Assembly (NCBI RefSeq): GCF_001424645.1
Contig: NZ_LMQR01000001.1
Location: 2,166,149-2,230,148 of the forward strand
Reading direction: 5' to 3'
Origin: Frigoribacterium sp. Leaf415
GTDB lineage: Bacteria > Actinomycetota > Actinomycetes > Actinomycetales > Microbacteriaceae
DNA: 64,000 bases
The first letter of the stretch is position 1, and every line of letters starts with the position of its first letter. The notes under the pieces were generated by a model. That model saw nothing but the letters and a program-made list of their open reading frames with translations. It was not told where the DNA came from and searched no databases. Both the position numbers and the translations under genes were made by a program. This document shows positions 36,287 through 46,323 of this stretch, piece after piece.

Positions 36287-36323
36287 CGACGACGCCCTCG
36301 CCGAACCGGCGGGGGCGTCGTCG
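36287..36323 (+). terminator. Intrinsic terminator after the 72-aa membrane protein gene
   Basis: A stem of about 17 bp (CGACGACGCCCTCGCCG and complement, one mismatch) with a minimal AA loop, 18 bp past the stop; it also faces the 3' end of the convergent racemase gene. Confidence 0.75.
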
Positions 36324-36359
36324 CGCGCGGGGTGCGGCGGTCGGTCGGCCGAGCGCACC

Positions 36360-37109
36360 TCAGAGCAGGGCCGGCGCACCGCCCAGCGCGAACGGTGACA
36401 GCAGGCCGGTGATCTCCTTGAGCGGCGGCCGCGCGTACTCGCCGCGCTTGCCGGTGACGAGCCCCAGCCGCACGAGCGACTCGGCGAACACCGTCGCGGC
36501 AGCGACCCCGTCGACGACGGGGGCGCCGATCTCGTTCGAGATCGACCGACAGAGGTCGGTCATCCCGGCGCAGCCGAGCAGGACCGCGTCGGCCCCCGAC
36601 GCCAGGACCTCGTGGCACTCGTCGACGATCAGGGCGCGCGCGTCCGACGAGGGGTCGTCGAGTCCCAGCACCGACACCTCGCACGCCCGGACGTCGACGC
36701 ACCGGTCGGCGAAGCCGTACCGCTGCACCAGTTCGCGGGACCGCCCGACCGTGCGCCCGAGCGTGGTCACGATGCCGAAGCCGCGTCCGACCATCGAGGC
36801 CGCGTGCATGCCGGCCTCGGCGATGCCCAGCACCGGGCCGGTCGCCAGCTCGCGAGCGGCGTCCAACCCCGGGTCACCGAAGCAGGCGAGCACGGTGGCG
36901 TCGACACCGTCGCGTTCTCCGTCGCGGACCAGCTCGAGGACACCGGGTACCGCCAGCGCCTCCTCGTAATGGCTCTCGATCGACGCGGGACCCATCGACG
37001 GGCCGAGGGCCTCGACGCGGGTGCCCGGCCCGACGACGGCGGCCGCGGTGCGGCCGATCGCGGCGGTCATGGCCTGTGTGGTGTTGGGGTTGATCAGGCG
37101 GAGCCTCAT
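36360..37109 (-). CDS. Asp/Glu/hydantoin racemase family protein
   Basis: A 249-residue racemase of the hydantoin/allantoin type: the N-terminus LRLINPNTTQAMT is the family signature, and both catalytic cysteines are present (VLACFGDPG and VLLGCAGM). It should interconvert stereoisomers of a 5-substituted hydantoin or allantoin. It overlaps the NCS1 permease gene by 4 bp (ATGA), so importer and racemase are co-translated. No hydantoinase or allantoinase gene is present in the window. Confidence 0.9.
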   Translation of the reverse strand: MRLRLINPNTTQAMTAAIGRTAAAVVGPGTRVEALGPSMGPASIESHYEEALAVPGVLELVRDGERDGVDATVLACFGDPGLDAARELATGPVLGIAEAGMHAASMVGRGFGIVTTLGRTVGRSRELVQRYGFADRCVDVRACEVSVLGLDDPSSDARALIVDECHEVLASGADAVLLGCAGMTDLCRSISNEIGAPVVDGVAAATVFAESLVRLGLVTGKRGEYARPPLKEITGLLSPFALGGAPALL

Positions 37110-38716
37110 GCGGCCGGCCCCTCGGCCGGTCGCGCGACGGTCCCGTCGTCGACCGTGGGGTCGTCGGCGTCGAGTCGGGGCATGCGGGGCCGACGCTTCT
37201 CGAGGGCCCAGAACAGCACGAGACCGAGGCCGCAGCCGATGAACCAGCTGTAGTTGCCGATCCAGGTGAACGAGGGGCCGCCGGCGTCCACGACCCAGCC
37301 GGGAACGAGTGCCGACGCGACCGAGACGGCGCCCGCGATCACGAGGGTCCAGACGGCGTTGGGGTTGAACCCGCCGCGGTACCAGTAGCGACCCGAGGGC
37401 GACATCGTGAACATGTCCTCGACGGCGACGCGCTGACGGGCGACGAGGTAGTAGCCGGCGATCAGCATGCCGAACAGCGGCCCGATCAGCGCCCCCAGCA
37501 CGCCGAGCGTGTACTGGATCGCCTCGGCGTTGCCGTACCAGTTCCACGGGGTGAGCAGCACGGAACCGACGGCGGCGATCATGCCGCCGAGCCGCCAGCT
37601 GATCTTCCGCGGCGCGACGTTCGAGAAGTCGAAGGCCGGGGCGATGAAGTTGGCGACGATGTTGATGCCGACGGTCGCGGTGACGAAGGTGAGACCGCCG
37701 AGCAGGACCACGAAGGGCGTGCCGATGGCGTCCACGGTCTCGATCGGGTCGGTGATGAGTCGACCGAACACCGGCACCGTCGCCGAGGCGCACAGCACGG
37801 TGAGGATCGAGAAGAAGAGGAAGTTCACCGGCAGCCCGAGGAAGTTGCCTCGCTTCACCGCCGCGAAGCTCTTGCCGTACCGCGAGAAGTCGCCGAAGTT
37901 CAGGACGGGCCCCGAGAAGTAGCTGACGACGATGGCGACGGCCGACGCCATGACCGGCAACGACGCGGCGAACGACAGGGGCTCGCCCACCGAGAGGTCG
38001 AGGTCGATCGCGCTCCAGCCCGCCTGCGAGACGAGGTAGACCGCGAGGGCGATCATCAGCACGTAGACGGCGGGACCGGCGAAGTCGATGAACCGGCGGA
38101 TGGTCTCCATGCCGCGCCAGAACAGGGCGGCCTGGGCGAACCAGAGGATGCCGTACGAGATCCAGCCCAGGGCGCTGAGGCCGAGGAAGGACGGCTCGAG
38201 CAGCGCGGCCGTCGACGGGACGAACTTGAGGAAGACGATGTTGAGCGACTCCGCGGCCAGGTAGGTCTGCACGCCGTACCAGGCCGTCGCGATCAGGCCT
38301 CGGATGATCGCCGGGACGTTCGCCCCCAGCACGCCGAAGACGGCGCGGTTGATCACCGGATAGGGAACGCCCGTGCGCTGGCTGGGCTTGGCGACGAGGT
38401 TCGCGAAGACGTTGACGATCACGATGCCGACCACGAGCGACACGAGCACCTGCCAGCTCGCGATGCCGAGGGCGAAGAGGCTGCCGGCGGTCACGTAGCC
38501 GCCGACCGAGTGCACGTCCGACATCCAGAAGGCGAAGATGTTGTAGCTCGACCAGGTCTGTCTCTTCAGCGGCGCGAGGTCGTCGTTCGTCAGCCGGGGG
38601 TCCCGGGCGCCCTCGATCCGAGCGGCCGCGACGGACGTCAGCGGGGCGGGTGAGCCGGCGGCTCCGACGGCGGGCGGGGCCGGGTCGGCCGGGGGTCGGG
38701 CGATGTCTGTGGTCAC
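37106..38716 (-). CDS. NCS1-family nucleobase/hydantoin/allantoin permease
   Basis: A 536-residue protein with 12 membrane helices of the nucleobase:cation symporter-1 family. Typical segments are WSSYNIFAFWMSDVHSVGGYVTAGSLFALG, the helix-3 FGVLGANVPAIIRGLIATAWYGVQTYLA and SGPVLNFGDFSRYGKS, which line the Na+ and substrate sites as in Mhp1. Coupling to the racemase gene suggests hydantoin- or allantoin-type substrates. The GTG start is preceded by TGGAGG. It is probably controlled by the divergent XRE/cupin regulator. Confidence 0.92.
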   Translation of the reverse strand: MTTDIARPPADPAPPAVGAAGSPAPLTSVAAARIEGARDPRLTNDDLAPLKRQTWSSYNIFAFWMSDVHSVGGYVTAGSLFALGIASWQVLVSLVVGIVIVNVFANLVAKPSQRTGVPYPVINRAVFGVLGANVPAIIRGLIATAWYGVQTYLAAESLNIVFLKFVPSTAALLEPSFLGLSALGWISYGILWFAQAALFWRGMETIRRFIDFAGPAVYVLMIALAVYLVSQAGWSAIDLDLSVGEPLSFAASLPVMASAVAIVVSYFSGPVLNFGDFSRYGKSFAAVKRGNFLGLPVNFLFFSILTVLCASATVPVFGRLITDPIETVDAIGTPFVVLLGGLTFVTATVGINIVANFIAPAFDFSNVAPRKISWRLGGMIAAVGSVLLTPWNWYGNAEAIQYTLGVLGALIGPLFGMLIAGYYLVARQRVAVEDMFTMSPSGRYWYRGGFNPNAVWTLVIAGAVSVASALVPGWVVDAGGPSFTWIGNYSWFIGCGLGLVLFWALEKRRPRMPRLDADDPTVDDGTVARPAEGPAA

Positions 38717-38767
38717 GGCGTGCCTCCAGGCGGCGTTGTAGTCTGACGATCGGCGGGACGGGTCGAT

Positions 38768-38787
38768 CGTGAATCTATGGCTTCACG
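38768..38787. promoter_or_regulatory. Inverted repeat CGTGAA-N8-TTCACG, candidate operator
   Basis: A perfect 6-bp inverted repeat in the 167-bp divergent region between the permease and the XRE/cupin regulator. A further half-site TTCACGG lies at 38835-38841. The regulator is the obvious candidate to bind it. Confidence 0.5.
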
Positions 38788-38883
38788 GATTCGGCCGGAT
38801 GTCGGCCGTGTTACGTGTTCGTGACAGCGGTTGCTTCACGGAACCGCGCCTGCCCGACCACCCGTCCCCGCACCAGGAGGGTC

Positions 38884-39519
38884 ATGCCCGACGACCCCGC
38901 CGCGCCCACGCCGGCGATCGGCGATCTCGACGCCGCCGCCCTCGGTGCCCGCCTGCGCCACCTCCGCGCGGCGGCGGGTCTCTCGCTCAGCGCCCTCGCC
39001 CGGGCGCTCGACATCTCGCCCAGCGCCGTCTCGCAGATCGAGCGCGGCGTCCGGCGCCCCTCGGTCAGCCGACTGATCGCCATCGTCCAGGTGCTCGGGG
39101 TGCCGCTCGCCGACGTCTTCGACGACCGCGCCGAACCCGCCACCCGTCGCACGGCCCCGTCCGACCGCGGGGACGCCGCCACGGGCGGCTACGTCCTGGC
39201 CCGAGGAGGCGCGGCGCAGCCGGTCGTGCTCGGCGGCGGAGTGGTCTTCCGCCGCCTCTCGCCCGCCCATCTCTCGGGCGTCGACTTCTTCGAGTCGACC
39301 TACCCGCCGGGAGCCCTCGCCACCGAGGTCGCCGCCCTCATCACCCACGAGGGCTACGAGGTCGGCACGGTCACCTCGGGAGAGCTGACCATCGACTTCC
39401 CCGACGAGACCGTCACGATGCGGGCCGGCGACTCGATCACCTTCCCGTGCTACCTGCCGCACCGGTTGAGCAACGGGGGCGGGGTCGACGCGGTCGCCAC
39501 GTGGCTGATCGTGCACTGA
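38884..39519 (+). CDS. XRE-family regulator with C-terminal cupin domain
   Basis: A 211-residue protein. An N-terminal lambda-repressor-type helix-turn-helix ([22 protein letters not shown], then [19 protein letters not shown]) covers about residues 22-65. A double-stranded beta-helix cupin ([23 protein letters not shown], then [17 protein letters not shown]) fills the second half and is the probable ligand sensor. Such regulators control catabolic operons for amines, purines or hydantoins. The ATG at 38884 has CAGGAGGGTC upstream; longer in-frame starts lack one. It is divergent from the permease-racemase operon. Confidence 0.9.
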   Translation: MPDDPAAPTPAIGDLDAAALGARLRHLRAAAGLSLSALARALDISPSAVSQIERGVRRPSVSRLIAIVQVLGVPLADVFDDRAEPATRRTAPSDRGDAATGGYVLARGGAAQPVVLGGGVVFRRLSPAHLSGVDFFESTYPPGALATEVAALITHEGYEVGTVTSGELTIDFPDETVTMRAGDSITFPCYLPHRLSNGGGVDAVATWLIVH

Positions 39520-39634
39520 ACCGGCGCGACCGGGCCCGCCCGCGCCTCCTCCCCCGGCCGTCGGGCGTCCACACGTCATCTCGCGTTTACCCGGGACGAC
39601 GCTGAGAGGCGGTCGGGGGTGGCACGATGGTGCG

Positions 39635-41806
39635 ATGGACAGCAGCGAACCCCGCGTCGACGGCGCCGGCGTCACCCCCGACTTCCTCGACGACTTCGAC
39701 GAGATCGTCAGCTTCGAGGACGGCACCCTGCCCGCCGAGCGCTACCTCGACCGCGAGCTGAGCTGGCTGGCGTTCAACCAGCGCGTGCTCGAGCTCGCAG
39801 AGGACCCGACCACGCCGCTGCTCGAACGGGCCAACTTCCTGGCGATCTTCGCGAGCAACCTCGACGAGTTCTTCATGGTGCGCGTCGCCGGCCTGAAGCG
39901 CCGCATCGCGACGGGCCTCGCCGTGCCGACCAACGTGGGGCGCGGGCCGAACGAGGTGTTGGCCGACATCAACAGGAAGGCCCACGAGCTGCAAGAGCGC
40001 CACGCGAGGGCGTTCCTCGACCTGGTCAAGCCCGACCTCGACGACGCGGGCATCCACATCGAGAACTGGTCCGACCTCGAAGAGGCCGACCGGGTGCGCA
40101 TGCGCGAGATCTTCGCCGAGCAGATCTTCCCGGTGCTCATGCCGCTCGCGGTCGACCCGGCCCACCCCTTCCCCTACATCTCGGGGCTGTCGCTGAACCT
40201 GTCCATCCGCGTCCGCAACCCCAAGACGATGCGACAGGAGTTCGCGCGCCTCAAGGTGCCGCAGATGCTGCCGCGCTTCGTGCAGCTGCCCGACAACGAC
40301 AGCGGGCGCGTGCGGTTCATCCCCCTCGAGGACCTCATCGCCAACCACCTGCAAGACCTCTTCCCCGGCATGGAGGTCGTCGAGCACCATGTGTTCCGCG
40401 TGACCCGCAACGAGGACGTCGAGGTCGACGAGGACGAGTCCGAGAACCTCATCCAGGCGCTGGAGCGCGAGCTGCTGCGCCGTCGGTTCGGCCCGCCGAT
40501 CCGCCTCGAGATCACCGACGACATGGACCCGGTCACCCTCGAGCTGCTCGTGCGCGAACTCGACGTGACCGACCAAGAGGTCTACAAGCTGCCGGCCCCG
40601 CTCGACCTGGCCGGCCTGTTCGAGATCACCAAGATGCCGCGGGCCGACCTCAAGTACCCCAAGCACCTGCCGACCACGGCCGTCCAGCTGCAGCAGACCG
40701 AGCCGAACATGAAGCCCGACATGTTCGCCAGCATCGCGCGGCAGGACATCCTCGTGCACCACCCGTACGAGTCGTTCGCGACCAGCGTGCAGGCGTTCCT
40801 CGAGCAGGCCGCGGCCGACCCCAACGTGCTGGCCATCAAGCAGACGCTGTATCGCACGAGCGGTGACAGCCCGATCATCGAGGCCCTCATCGACGCCGCC
40901 GAGGCGGGCAAGCAGGTGCTCGCGCTCGTCGAGGTCAAGGCGCGGTTCGACGAACAGAACAACATCACCTGGGCCCGCAAGCTCGAGAAGGCCGGCGTGC
41001 ACGTCGTCTACGGCCTCGTCGGGCTCAAGACCCACTGCAAGCTCGCCCTGGTCATCCGCCAGGAGAAGGGCACGCTGAAGCACTACACGCACATCGGCAC
41101 GGGCAACTACAACCCGAAGACCAGCCGCATCTACGAAGACATGGGTCTGTTCACCGCCGACGACCAGGTCGGCAAAGACCTGACGCGCCTGTTCAACGAG
41201 CTCTCGGGCTACGCGATCGAGAAGAAGTTCAAGCGACTGCTCGTGGCTCCCCGCTACCTCCGTCGCGGTCTGCTCAAGCAGATCCAGAACGAGATCGAGA
41301 ACGCGCAGGCCGGACGCCCCGCGGGCATCCGCATCAAGATCAACTCGATCGTCGACGAGCAGATCATCGACGCGCTCTACAAGGCGAGCCAGGCCGGGGT
41401 CCCCGTCGACGTCTGGGTGCGCGGCATCTGCACGATCAAGCCGGGCGAGCCGGGGCTCAGCGACAACATCCGGGTGCGGTCGATCCTCGGGCGGTACCTC
41501 GAACACAGCCGCCTGTTCTGGTTCGCGAACGACGGCGACCCGCAGGTCTTCATCGGAAGCGCCGACATGATGCACCGCAACCTCGACCGTCGCGTCGAGG
41601 CCCTGGTGCGCCTGACGCAGGCCGACCACCTCACCGAGGTCGCCGACCTGTTCGAGCAGGCCATGTCGGACGAGACCGCCTCCTGGTGGCTCGAGTCCGA
41701 CGGCACCTGGACCCGCCACGCCCGTGACGCCGAGGGCCGGTCGCTGACCGATCTGCAGAACGCCCAGATGAAGGCCATCACGCAGCGGAAGCGCTCCAAG
41801 CGATGA
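39635..41806 (+). CDS. ppk: Polyphosphate kinase 1
   Basis: A 723-residue PPK1 with the N, H and two C domains. It has [19 protein letters not shown] at the N-terminus, the catalytic phosphohistidine region [22 protein letters not shown] near residue 490, and [17 protein letters not shown] near the C-terminus. It makes long-chain polyphosphate from ATP. A weak GTTTACC element (39585-39591) upstream could be half of a PHO box. CACGAT is 6 nt before the ATG. It overlaps the MutT1-like gene by 4 bp. Confidence 0.97.
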   Translation: MDSSEPRVDGAGVTPDFLDDFDEIVSFEDGTLPAERYLDRELSWLAFNQRVLELAEDPTTPLLERANFLAIFASNLDEFFMVRVAGLKRRIATGLAVPTNVGRGPNEVLADINRKAHELQERHARAFLDLVKPDLDDAGIHIENWSDLEEADRVRMREIFAEQIFPVLMPLAVDPAHPFPYISGLSLNLSIRVRNPKTMRQEFARLKVPQMLPRFVQLPDNDSGRVRFIPLEDLIANHLQDLFPGMEVVEHHVFRVTRNEDVEVDEDESENLIQALERELLRRRFGPPIRLEITDDMDPVTLELLVRELDVTDQEVYKLPAPLDLAGLFEITKMPRADLKYPKHLPTTAVQLQQTEPNMKPDMFASIARQDILVHHPYESFATSVQAFLEQAAADPNVLAIKQTLYRTSGDSPIIEALIDAAEAGKQVLALVEVKARFDEQNNITWARKLEKAGVHVVYGLVGLKTHCKLALVIRQEKGTLKHYTHIGTGNYNPKTSRIYEDMGLFTADDQVGKDLTRLFNELSGYAIEKKFKRLLVAPRYLRRGLLKQIQNEIENAQAGRPAGIRIKINSIVDEQIIDALYKASQAGVPVDVWVRGICTIKPGEPGLSDNIRVRSILGRYLEHSRLFWFANDGDPQVFIGSADMMHRNLDRRVEALVRLTQADHLTEVADLFEQAMSDETASWWLESDGTWTRHARDAEGRSLTDLQNAQMKAITQRKRSKR

Positions 41807-42744
41807 CCATCACCTCGACGACCGTCGTCGCCGCGGGCGCCGTCTGCTGGCGGCTGGTCGAGGGCAAGGTCCGGGTGCTGCTGATCCACCGCGACCACCA
41901 CGGCGACGTCTCGCTGCCCAAGGGCAAGGTCGACCCGGGCGAGGCGACGCCACAGACGGCCGTTCGAGAGATCCGCGAAGAGACCGGTTACCGCGTCACG
42001 CTGGGCGCCCCGCTCGGCACGGCCGAGTACCTGCTGCCCGGCGGTCGCGACAAGGTCGTGCACTACTGGTCCGCCGAGGTGACCGACGAGTCCGTCGCCG
42101 AGGCCGGGGCGTTCACACCGAACCACGAGGTCGCCGCCATCGAGTGGGTCGGCATCGACAAGGCGAAGGCGATGCTGACCTACGCCCGCGACGCCGACGT
42201 GCTCCAGCGCTTCGCCGACCGGGTGACGACGGGCAGGGCTCGCACGTTCCCGATCGTGGCCCTCCGTCACGCCAAGACGACCTCGCCGTCCGACTGGCAC
42301 GGCTCGGACGCCACGCGCCCTCTGCTGCCCCAGGGCCGCCGTCAGGCGAAGTCGATCGCACCGGTCATCGCGGCCTGGGCCCCGACGCGCATCGTCAGCA
42401 GCACGGCGGCGCGCTGCCTGGCCACGCTCGAGCCCTTGTCCGAGCTGACCCGGGTGGGCGTCCGACAGACCGACGCGATCAGCCAAGACGCCTTCGAACA
42501 GGGCACGGACGACGTCGCCGGGGTCGTCAAGAAGCGACTGAAGAAGAAGGTCGCGGCCGTCATCTGCAGCCACGGCCCCGTGCTGCCCGAGGTCATCCGG
42601 CAGATCTCGCTGGGCACCAAGGGGGGCGACCGCATCGACCTGCGCCGTGCCTCGTCGCTCGGCACGGCCGAGTTCACGGTGCTGCACGTCTCGGTCGACG
42701 ACACGGCGCTCGTCGCGATCGAGACGCACGGCCCGGCCGTCTGA
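41803..42744 (+). CDS. MutT1-type fused Nudix hydrolase / histidine phosphatase
   Basis: A 313-residue two-domain protein. The Nudix box is complete at residues 41-63 (G41, E47, R55-E56, E59-E60, G62). The C-terminal histidine-phosphatase domain has [14 protein letters not shown] with the catalytic RH and a later [11 protein letters not shown]. This domain pair matches mycobacterial MutT1, which cleaves 8-oxo-GTP and diadenosine polyphosphates. Overlap with ppk (ATGA) implies coupled translation and links nucleotide sanitation with polyphosphate. Confidence 0.92.
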   Translation: MTITSTTVVAAGAVCWRLVEGKVRVLLIHRDHHGDVSLPKGKVDPGEATPQTAVREIREETGYRVTLGAPLGTAEYLLPGGRDKVVHYWSAEVTDESVAEAGAFTPNHEVAAIEWVGIDKAKAMLTYARDADVLQRFADRVTTGRARTFPIVALRHAKTTSPSDWHGSDATRPLLPQGRRQAKSIAPVIAAWAPTRIVSSTAARCLATLEPLSELTRVGVRQTDAISQDAFEQGTDDVAGVVKKRLKKKVAAVICSHGPVLPEVIRQISLGTKGGDRIDLRRASSLGTAEFTVLHVSVDDTALVAIETHGPAV

Positions 42745-42781
42745 CCCGCGCCTCCTCGGCTCCCCACGTCATCGAGACGGT

Positions 42782-42810
42782 CGGCCCCCGCCTGCGACGG
42801 GCGGGGGCCG
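42782..42810 (+). terminator. Intrinsic terminator after the MutT1-like gene
   Basis: Perfect 11-bp GC stem (CGGCCCCCGCC and complement) with a 7-nt loop; it separates the ppk unit from the pst operon promoter. Confidence 0.8.
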
Positions 42811-42842
42811 ACCTCTGTCGGGACGCGCTTGTCCCGGCCGAT

Positions 42843-42871
42843 GTTCCCCCCTCGTTCACCTTCCGTTCACC
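42843..42871 (+). promoter_or_regulatory. PHO box upstream of pstS
   Basis: Three direct repeats at exact 11-bp spacing: GTTCCCC (42843), GTTCACC (42854) and GTTCACC (42865). This is the consensus PhoP/RegX3 box of actinobacteria. A TAGCGT -10 candidate follows at 42903, about 62 bp before the GTG start, leaving a leader with AAAAGGA as ribosome binding site. Confidence 0.85.
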
Positions 42872-42970
42872 GGGGCAGGCGACCGTGGTTAACCCGTCGC
42901 CGTAGCGTCTCGCACGGGTCGGCACCTGGCCCACAGCACCCAGCCATCACATCCCGAAAAGGACCCCCCT

Positions 42971-44071
42971 GTGAACTTCAAGCGCACCGGCAGCATCGTC
43001 GCGATCGCCGCGGTCGGAACCATGCTCCTCGCGTCCTGCGCCAGCAACGAAGGCGGCGCCTCGCCCTCGGGCGACGCATCGGCCAGCGACCTCTCCGGCT
43101 CCATCTCGGGCATCGGCGCCTCGTCGCAGCAGGCTGCGCAAGAAGCCTGGGTCGCGGGCTTCCAGACCGCCAACCCCGACGTCACCATCAACTACGACCC
43201 GCAGGGTTCGGGTGGCGGCCGTGAGAGCTTCATCTCGGGCGCCGCGGACTTCGCCGGTTCCGACCGCGCGTTCAAGACCGACGAGATCTCGTCGAGCACC
43301 TTCGCCGGCTGCACGCCCGACACCGGCATCGTCGAGCTGCCCGCCTACGTCTCGCCCATCGCGGTCGTCTTCAACCTCGACGGCGTGAAAGAGCTCAACC
43401 TCACGCCCGCCACCCTCGCCGGCATCTTCAGCGGCAAGATCACCACCTGGGACGCCGCCGAGATCAAGGCCGACAACCCCGACGCCGAGCTGCCCAGCAC
43501 GGGCATCACCGCCGTCCACCGCTCGGACGACTCGGGCACCACCGAGAACTTCACCGACTACCTGCACGCCACGGCGGGCGACACCTGGACCGAAGAGGCC
43601 GACGGCACCTGGCCGACCGCCTTCGGCGGCGAGGGAGCCTCGGGCACCACCGGCGTGATCGACGCCGTCACCAACGGCACCGGCACCATCGGCTACGCCG
43701 ACGCCTCGCGCGCCGGTGACCTCGGTGTCGCCAAGGTCAAGGTCGGCGACGACTTCGTCGGCTACTCGGCCGAGGCCGCTGCCGCCATCGTCGACGAGTC
43801 GCCCGAAGAAGAAGGACGCACCGACGGCGACATCGCCATCGAGCTCGACCGCACCTCGAGCGCCGCGGGCGTGTACCCGATCGTCCTGGTCAGCTACCTG
43901 ATCGCCTGCGAGTCCTACGAGGACGCCGCCAAGGGCGAGCTCGTGAAGGCGTACCTCTCGTACGTCACCAGCGAAGACGGCCAGAAGGTCGCGGCCGACG
44001 CCGCCGGCTCGGCCCCGATCTCGAGCACGCTCTCGGGTCAGGTCGCCGACGCCATCGCACTGATCAAGTAA
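42971..44071 (+). CDS. pstS: Phosphate ABC transporter substrate-binding lipoprotein PstS
   Basis: A 366-residue periplasmic-type phosphate-binding protein with signal peptide and lipobox (LLASC, Cys23). Phosphate-site motifs are visible: GIGASSQQAAQEAW, YDPQGSGGGRESFISG, FAGSDRAF and HRSDDSGTTENFTDYL. It captures phosphate outside the membrane and delivers it to PstCA. A GTG start, AAGGA upstream, and a PHO box in the promoter indicate induction under phosphate starvation. A stable hairpin after the stop may protect or truncate the transcript. Confidence 0.97.
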   Translation: MNFKRTGSIVAIAAVGTMLLASCASNEGGASPSGDASASDLSGSISGIGASSQQAAQEAWVAGFQTANPDVTINYDPQGSGGGRESFISGAADFAGSDRAFKTDEISSSTFAGCTPDTGIVELPAYVSPIAVVFNLDGVKELNLTPATLAGIFSGKITTWDAAEIKADNPDAELPSTGITAVHRSDDSGTTENFTDYLHATAGDTWTEEADGTWPTAFGGEGASGTTGVIDAVTNGTGTIGYADASRAGDLGVAKVKVGDDFVGYSAEAAAAIVDESPEEEGRTDGDIAIELDRTSSAAGVYPIVLVSYLIACESYEDAAKGELVKAYLSYVTSEDGQKVAADAAGSAPISSTLSGQVADAIALIK

Positions 44072-44089
44072 GACGGCACCACCCCGGGG

Positions 44090-44120
44090 GCCCGGGAACG
44101 CACCGCGTGCGTTCCCGGGC
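44090..44120 (+). terminator. Intercistronic hairpin between pstS and pstC (partial terminator or mRNA stabiliser)
   Basis: A perfect 13-bp stem (GCCCGGGAACGCA and complement) with a 5-nt loop, 18 bp after pstS, inside the operon. Such structures commonly make the binding protein more abundant than the membrane subunits. Confidence 0.7.
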
Positions 44121-44202
44121 CATCGGCCTGACAGGCACCACGCACCACCAGCACCACGCACCACCCCCGAACCCCACCCGAGCCTCCGGAGGACCCCGTC
44201 CG

Positions 44203-45165
44203 ATGACCGCCCCCGCCACGACCTCGGCCCCCACCGTCGTCCCGAAGCCCAAGCGACGTCCAGCCGACCGGATCTTCTCGGGCAGCACGGTCGTCGCCGG
44301 TGGCCTCATCCTCGCGATCCTCGCGGCCGTCGCGCTCTTCCTCATCGTGCAGAGCATCCCGGCCCTCACCGCGGCTCCCGAGGACGTCTCGCTCTCGGGT
44401 TACCCCGGATCGTTCTGGCAGTACGTCGGACCGCTGGCGTTCGGCACGGTCTACGCCGCCGCCCTCGCCCTCCTGATGGCGCTCCCCGTCGCCATCGGCA
44501 TCGCCCTCTTCATCTCGCACTACGCGCCCCGCAAGCTCGCCCAGGGACTCGGCTACGTGATCGACCTCCTGGCCGCCGTGCCGTCGGTCGTCTTCGGCCT
44601 CTGGGGCAGCATCGTGCTCGCCCCCGCGATCCAGCCCTTCTACGACTGGCTGGTCAGCACGTTCGGCTGGTTCCCGCTCTTCGCCGGCCCCGTCTCGGGC
44701 ACGGGTCGCACCCTCCTGACCGCTTCCATCGTGCTCGCCGTGATGATCCTGCCGATCATCACCGCCCTGAGCCGCGAGGTCTTCCTCCAGACGCCGGTGC
44801 TGCACGAAGAGGCCGCCCTGGCCCTCGGGGCCACCCGCTGGGAGATGATCCAGATCGCCGTGCTGCCGTTCGGCCGCCCCGGCGTCATCTCGTCCGCGAT
44901 GCTGGGCCTCGGTCGTGCTCTCGGCGAGACCATGGCGGTGGCCCTCGTGCTCTCGCCGGCGCTCGTCATCAACCCCGCGATCCTGACCTCGACGAACTCC
45001 TCGACCATCGCGGCGAACATCGCCCTGCGATTCCCCGAGGCCCACGACATCGGCATCAACACCCTGATCGCGACCGGCCTCGTGCTGTTCGTCATCACCC
45101 TGATCGTCAACTCGATCGCCCGCTACGTCATCAACCGCCGCAAGGCCTTCTCGGGAGCGAACTGA
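44203..45165 (+). CDS. pstC: Phosphate ABC transporter permease PstC
   Basis: A 320-residue permease with six membrane helices and the ABC-binding EAA loop LALGATRWEMIQIAVLPFGRPGVIS. The N-terminal 25 residues are basic and cytoplasmic. The start is the ATG at 44203, with CCGGAGGACC upstream. Its stop overlaps the pstA start (TGATG). It pairs with PstA to form the channel of the high-affinity phosphate importer. Confidence 0.96.
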   Translation: MTAPATTSAPTVVPKPKRRPADRIFSGSTVVAGGLILAILAAVALFLIVQSIPALTAAPEDVSLSGYPGSFWQYVGPLAFGTVYAAALALLMALPVAIGIALFISHYAPRKLAQGLGYVIDLLAAVPSVVFGLWGSIVLAPAIQPFYDWLVSTFGWFPLFAGPVSGTGRTLLTASIVLAVMILPIITALSREVFLQTPVLHEEAALALGATRWEMIQIAVLPFGRPGVISSAMLGLGRALGETMAVALVLSPALVINPAILTSTNSSTIAANIALRFPEAHDIGINTLIATGLVLFVITLIVNSIARYVINRRKAFSGAN

Positions 45166-46259
45166 TGGCCACCACCACCGCCGGCGTGCGCCGGTCCAGC
45201 CCCTCGGTCAACGCCCTCACGACGGGCCGCCTGCCCAAGGCCGCCCCGCTGGTCATCCTGCTCGGCAGCTGGGTCGTCATGGGAGTCGTCTTCGCGCTGC
45301 TGAACGCGGCCGGCGTCACCGAGTCCTTCAACTGGGTCGGGGCGATCATCCTCGGCACCGTGCTCTACGCCGTGCTCGTCTTCGTCGTCGCGATGCAGAT
45401 CGAGGGCATCCGCCGCGCGAAGGACCGCGTCGTCACGACCGCCGTCAGTGCCGCGTTCATCATCGCGCTGGTCCCGCTGGTCTCCCTGCTCTTCACGGTC
45501 GTGACGTCGGGTTCCAACCGGTTCGATGCCGACTTCTTCGCGATGTCGATGCGCAACGTCGTCGGAGCCGGCGGCGGTGGCCTGCACGCCATCACCGGCA
45601 CCCTGCTGATCACGGCCCTGGCCGCGGTCATCTCGGTCCCGATCGGCCTGCTGACCGCCATCTACCTCGTCGAGTACGGCCAGGGCCGTCTGGCCCGCGC
45701 GATCACGTTCTTCGTCGACGTCATGACGGGCATCCCGTCGATCGTCGCCGGCCTCTTCGCCTACGCCCTCTTCGTGATCTTCTTCGGTGAAGGCGTGCGC
45801 ATGGGCGCCGCAGGCTCCGTGGCACTCGCGGTCCTGATGATCCCGGTCGTCGTGCGCAGCACCGAGGAGATGCTGAAGCTCGTGCCGAACGAGTTGCGCG
45901 AGGCCGCCTACGCCCTCGGCGTGCCGAAGTGGCTGACCATCGTCAAGGTGGTCATCCCCACCTCGGTCGCGGGCATCACGACCGGCGTCATGCTGGCCAT
46001 CGCCCGCATCATCGGTGAGACCGCCCCGCTGCTGATCACGGCCGGCTTCACCGCCAGCATGAACTACAACCTCTTCGACGGTCGCATGCAGTCGCTGCCG
46101 GTGTTCGCCTACAGCTCGTACGTGAGCCAGGGCACCGACGCGGCGGCCTTCATCGACCGGGCCTGGACCTCCGCCCTCACCCTGATCCTGATGGTGATGG
46201 CGCTGAACCTGCTGGCCCGCCTGATCGCCCGCGTCTTCGCCCCCAAGCTCGGCCGCTGA
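45165..46259 (+). CDS. pstA: Phosphate ABC transporter permease PstA
   Basis: A 364-residue permease. The first 100 residues contain two or three extra membrane helices preceding the six-helix core, as in other actinobacterial PstA proteins. The EAA loop is [26 protein letters not shown]. Translation is coupled to pstC by TGATG. Confidence 0.96.
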   Translation: MATTTAGVRRSSPSVNALTTGRLPKAAPLVILLGSWVVMGVVFALLNAAGVTESFNWVGAIILGTVLYAVLVFVVAMQIEGIRRAKDRVVTTAVSAAFIIALVPLVSLLFTVVTSGSNRFDADFFAMSMRNVVGAGGGGLHAITGTLLITALAAVISVPIGLLTAIYLVEYGQGRLARAITFFVDVMTGIPSIVAGLFAYALFVIFFGEGVRMGAAGSVALAVLMIPVVVRSTEEMLKLVPNELREAAYALGVPKWLTIVKVVIPTSVAGITTGVMLAIARIIGETAPLLITAGFTASMNYNLFDGRMQSLPVFAYSSYVSQGTDAAAFIDRAWTSALTLILMVMALNLLARLIARVFAPKLGR

Positions 46260-46323
46260 CCCGGCACCTCCGACCCACACCCCGTCCCGGCTCCCGCCCG
46301 GCTCCCACCCCGAAGGAATCACC

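Noticed and set aside
39563..39592. PHO box upstream of ppk
   Set aside because: Only one good half-site (GTTTACC, 39585); the preceding 11-bp-spaced positions match poorly, so it is mentioned but not called.
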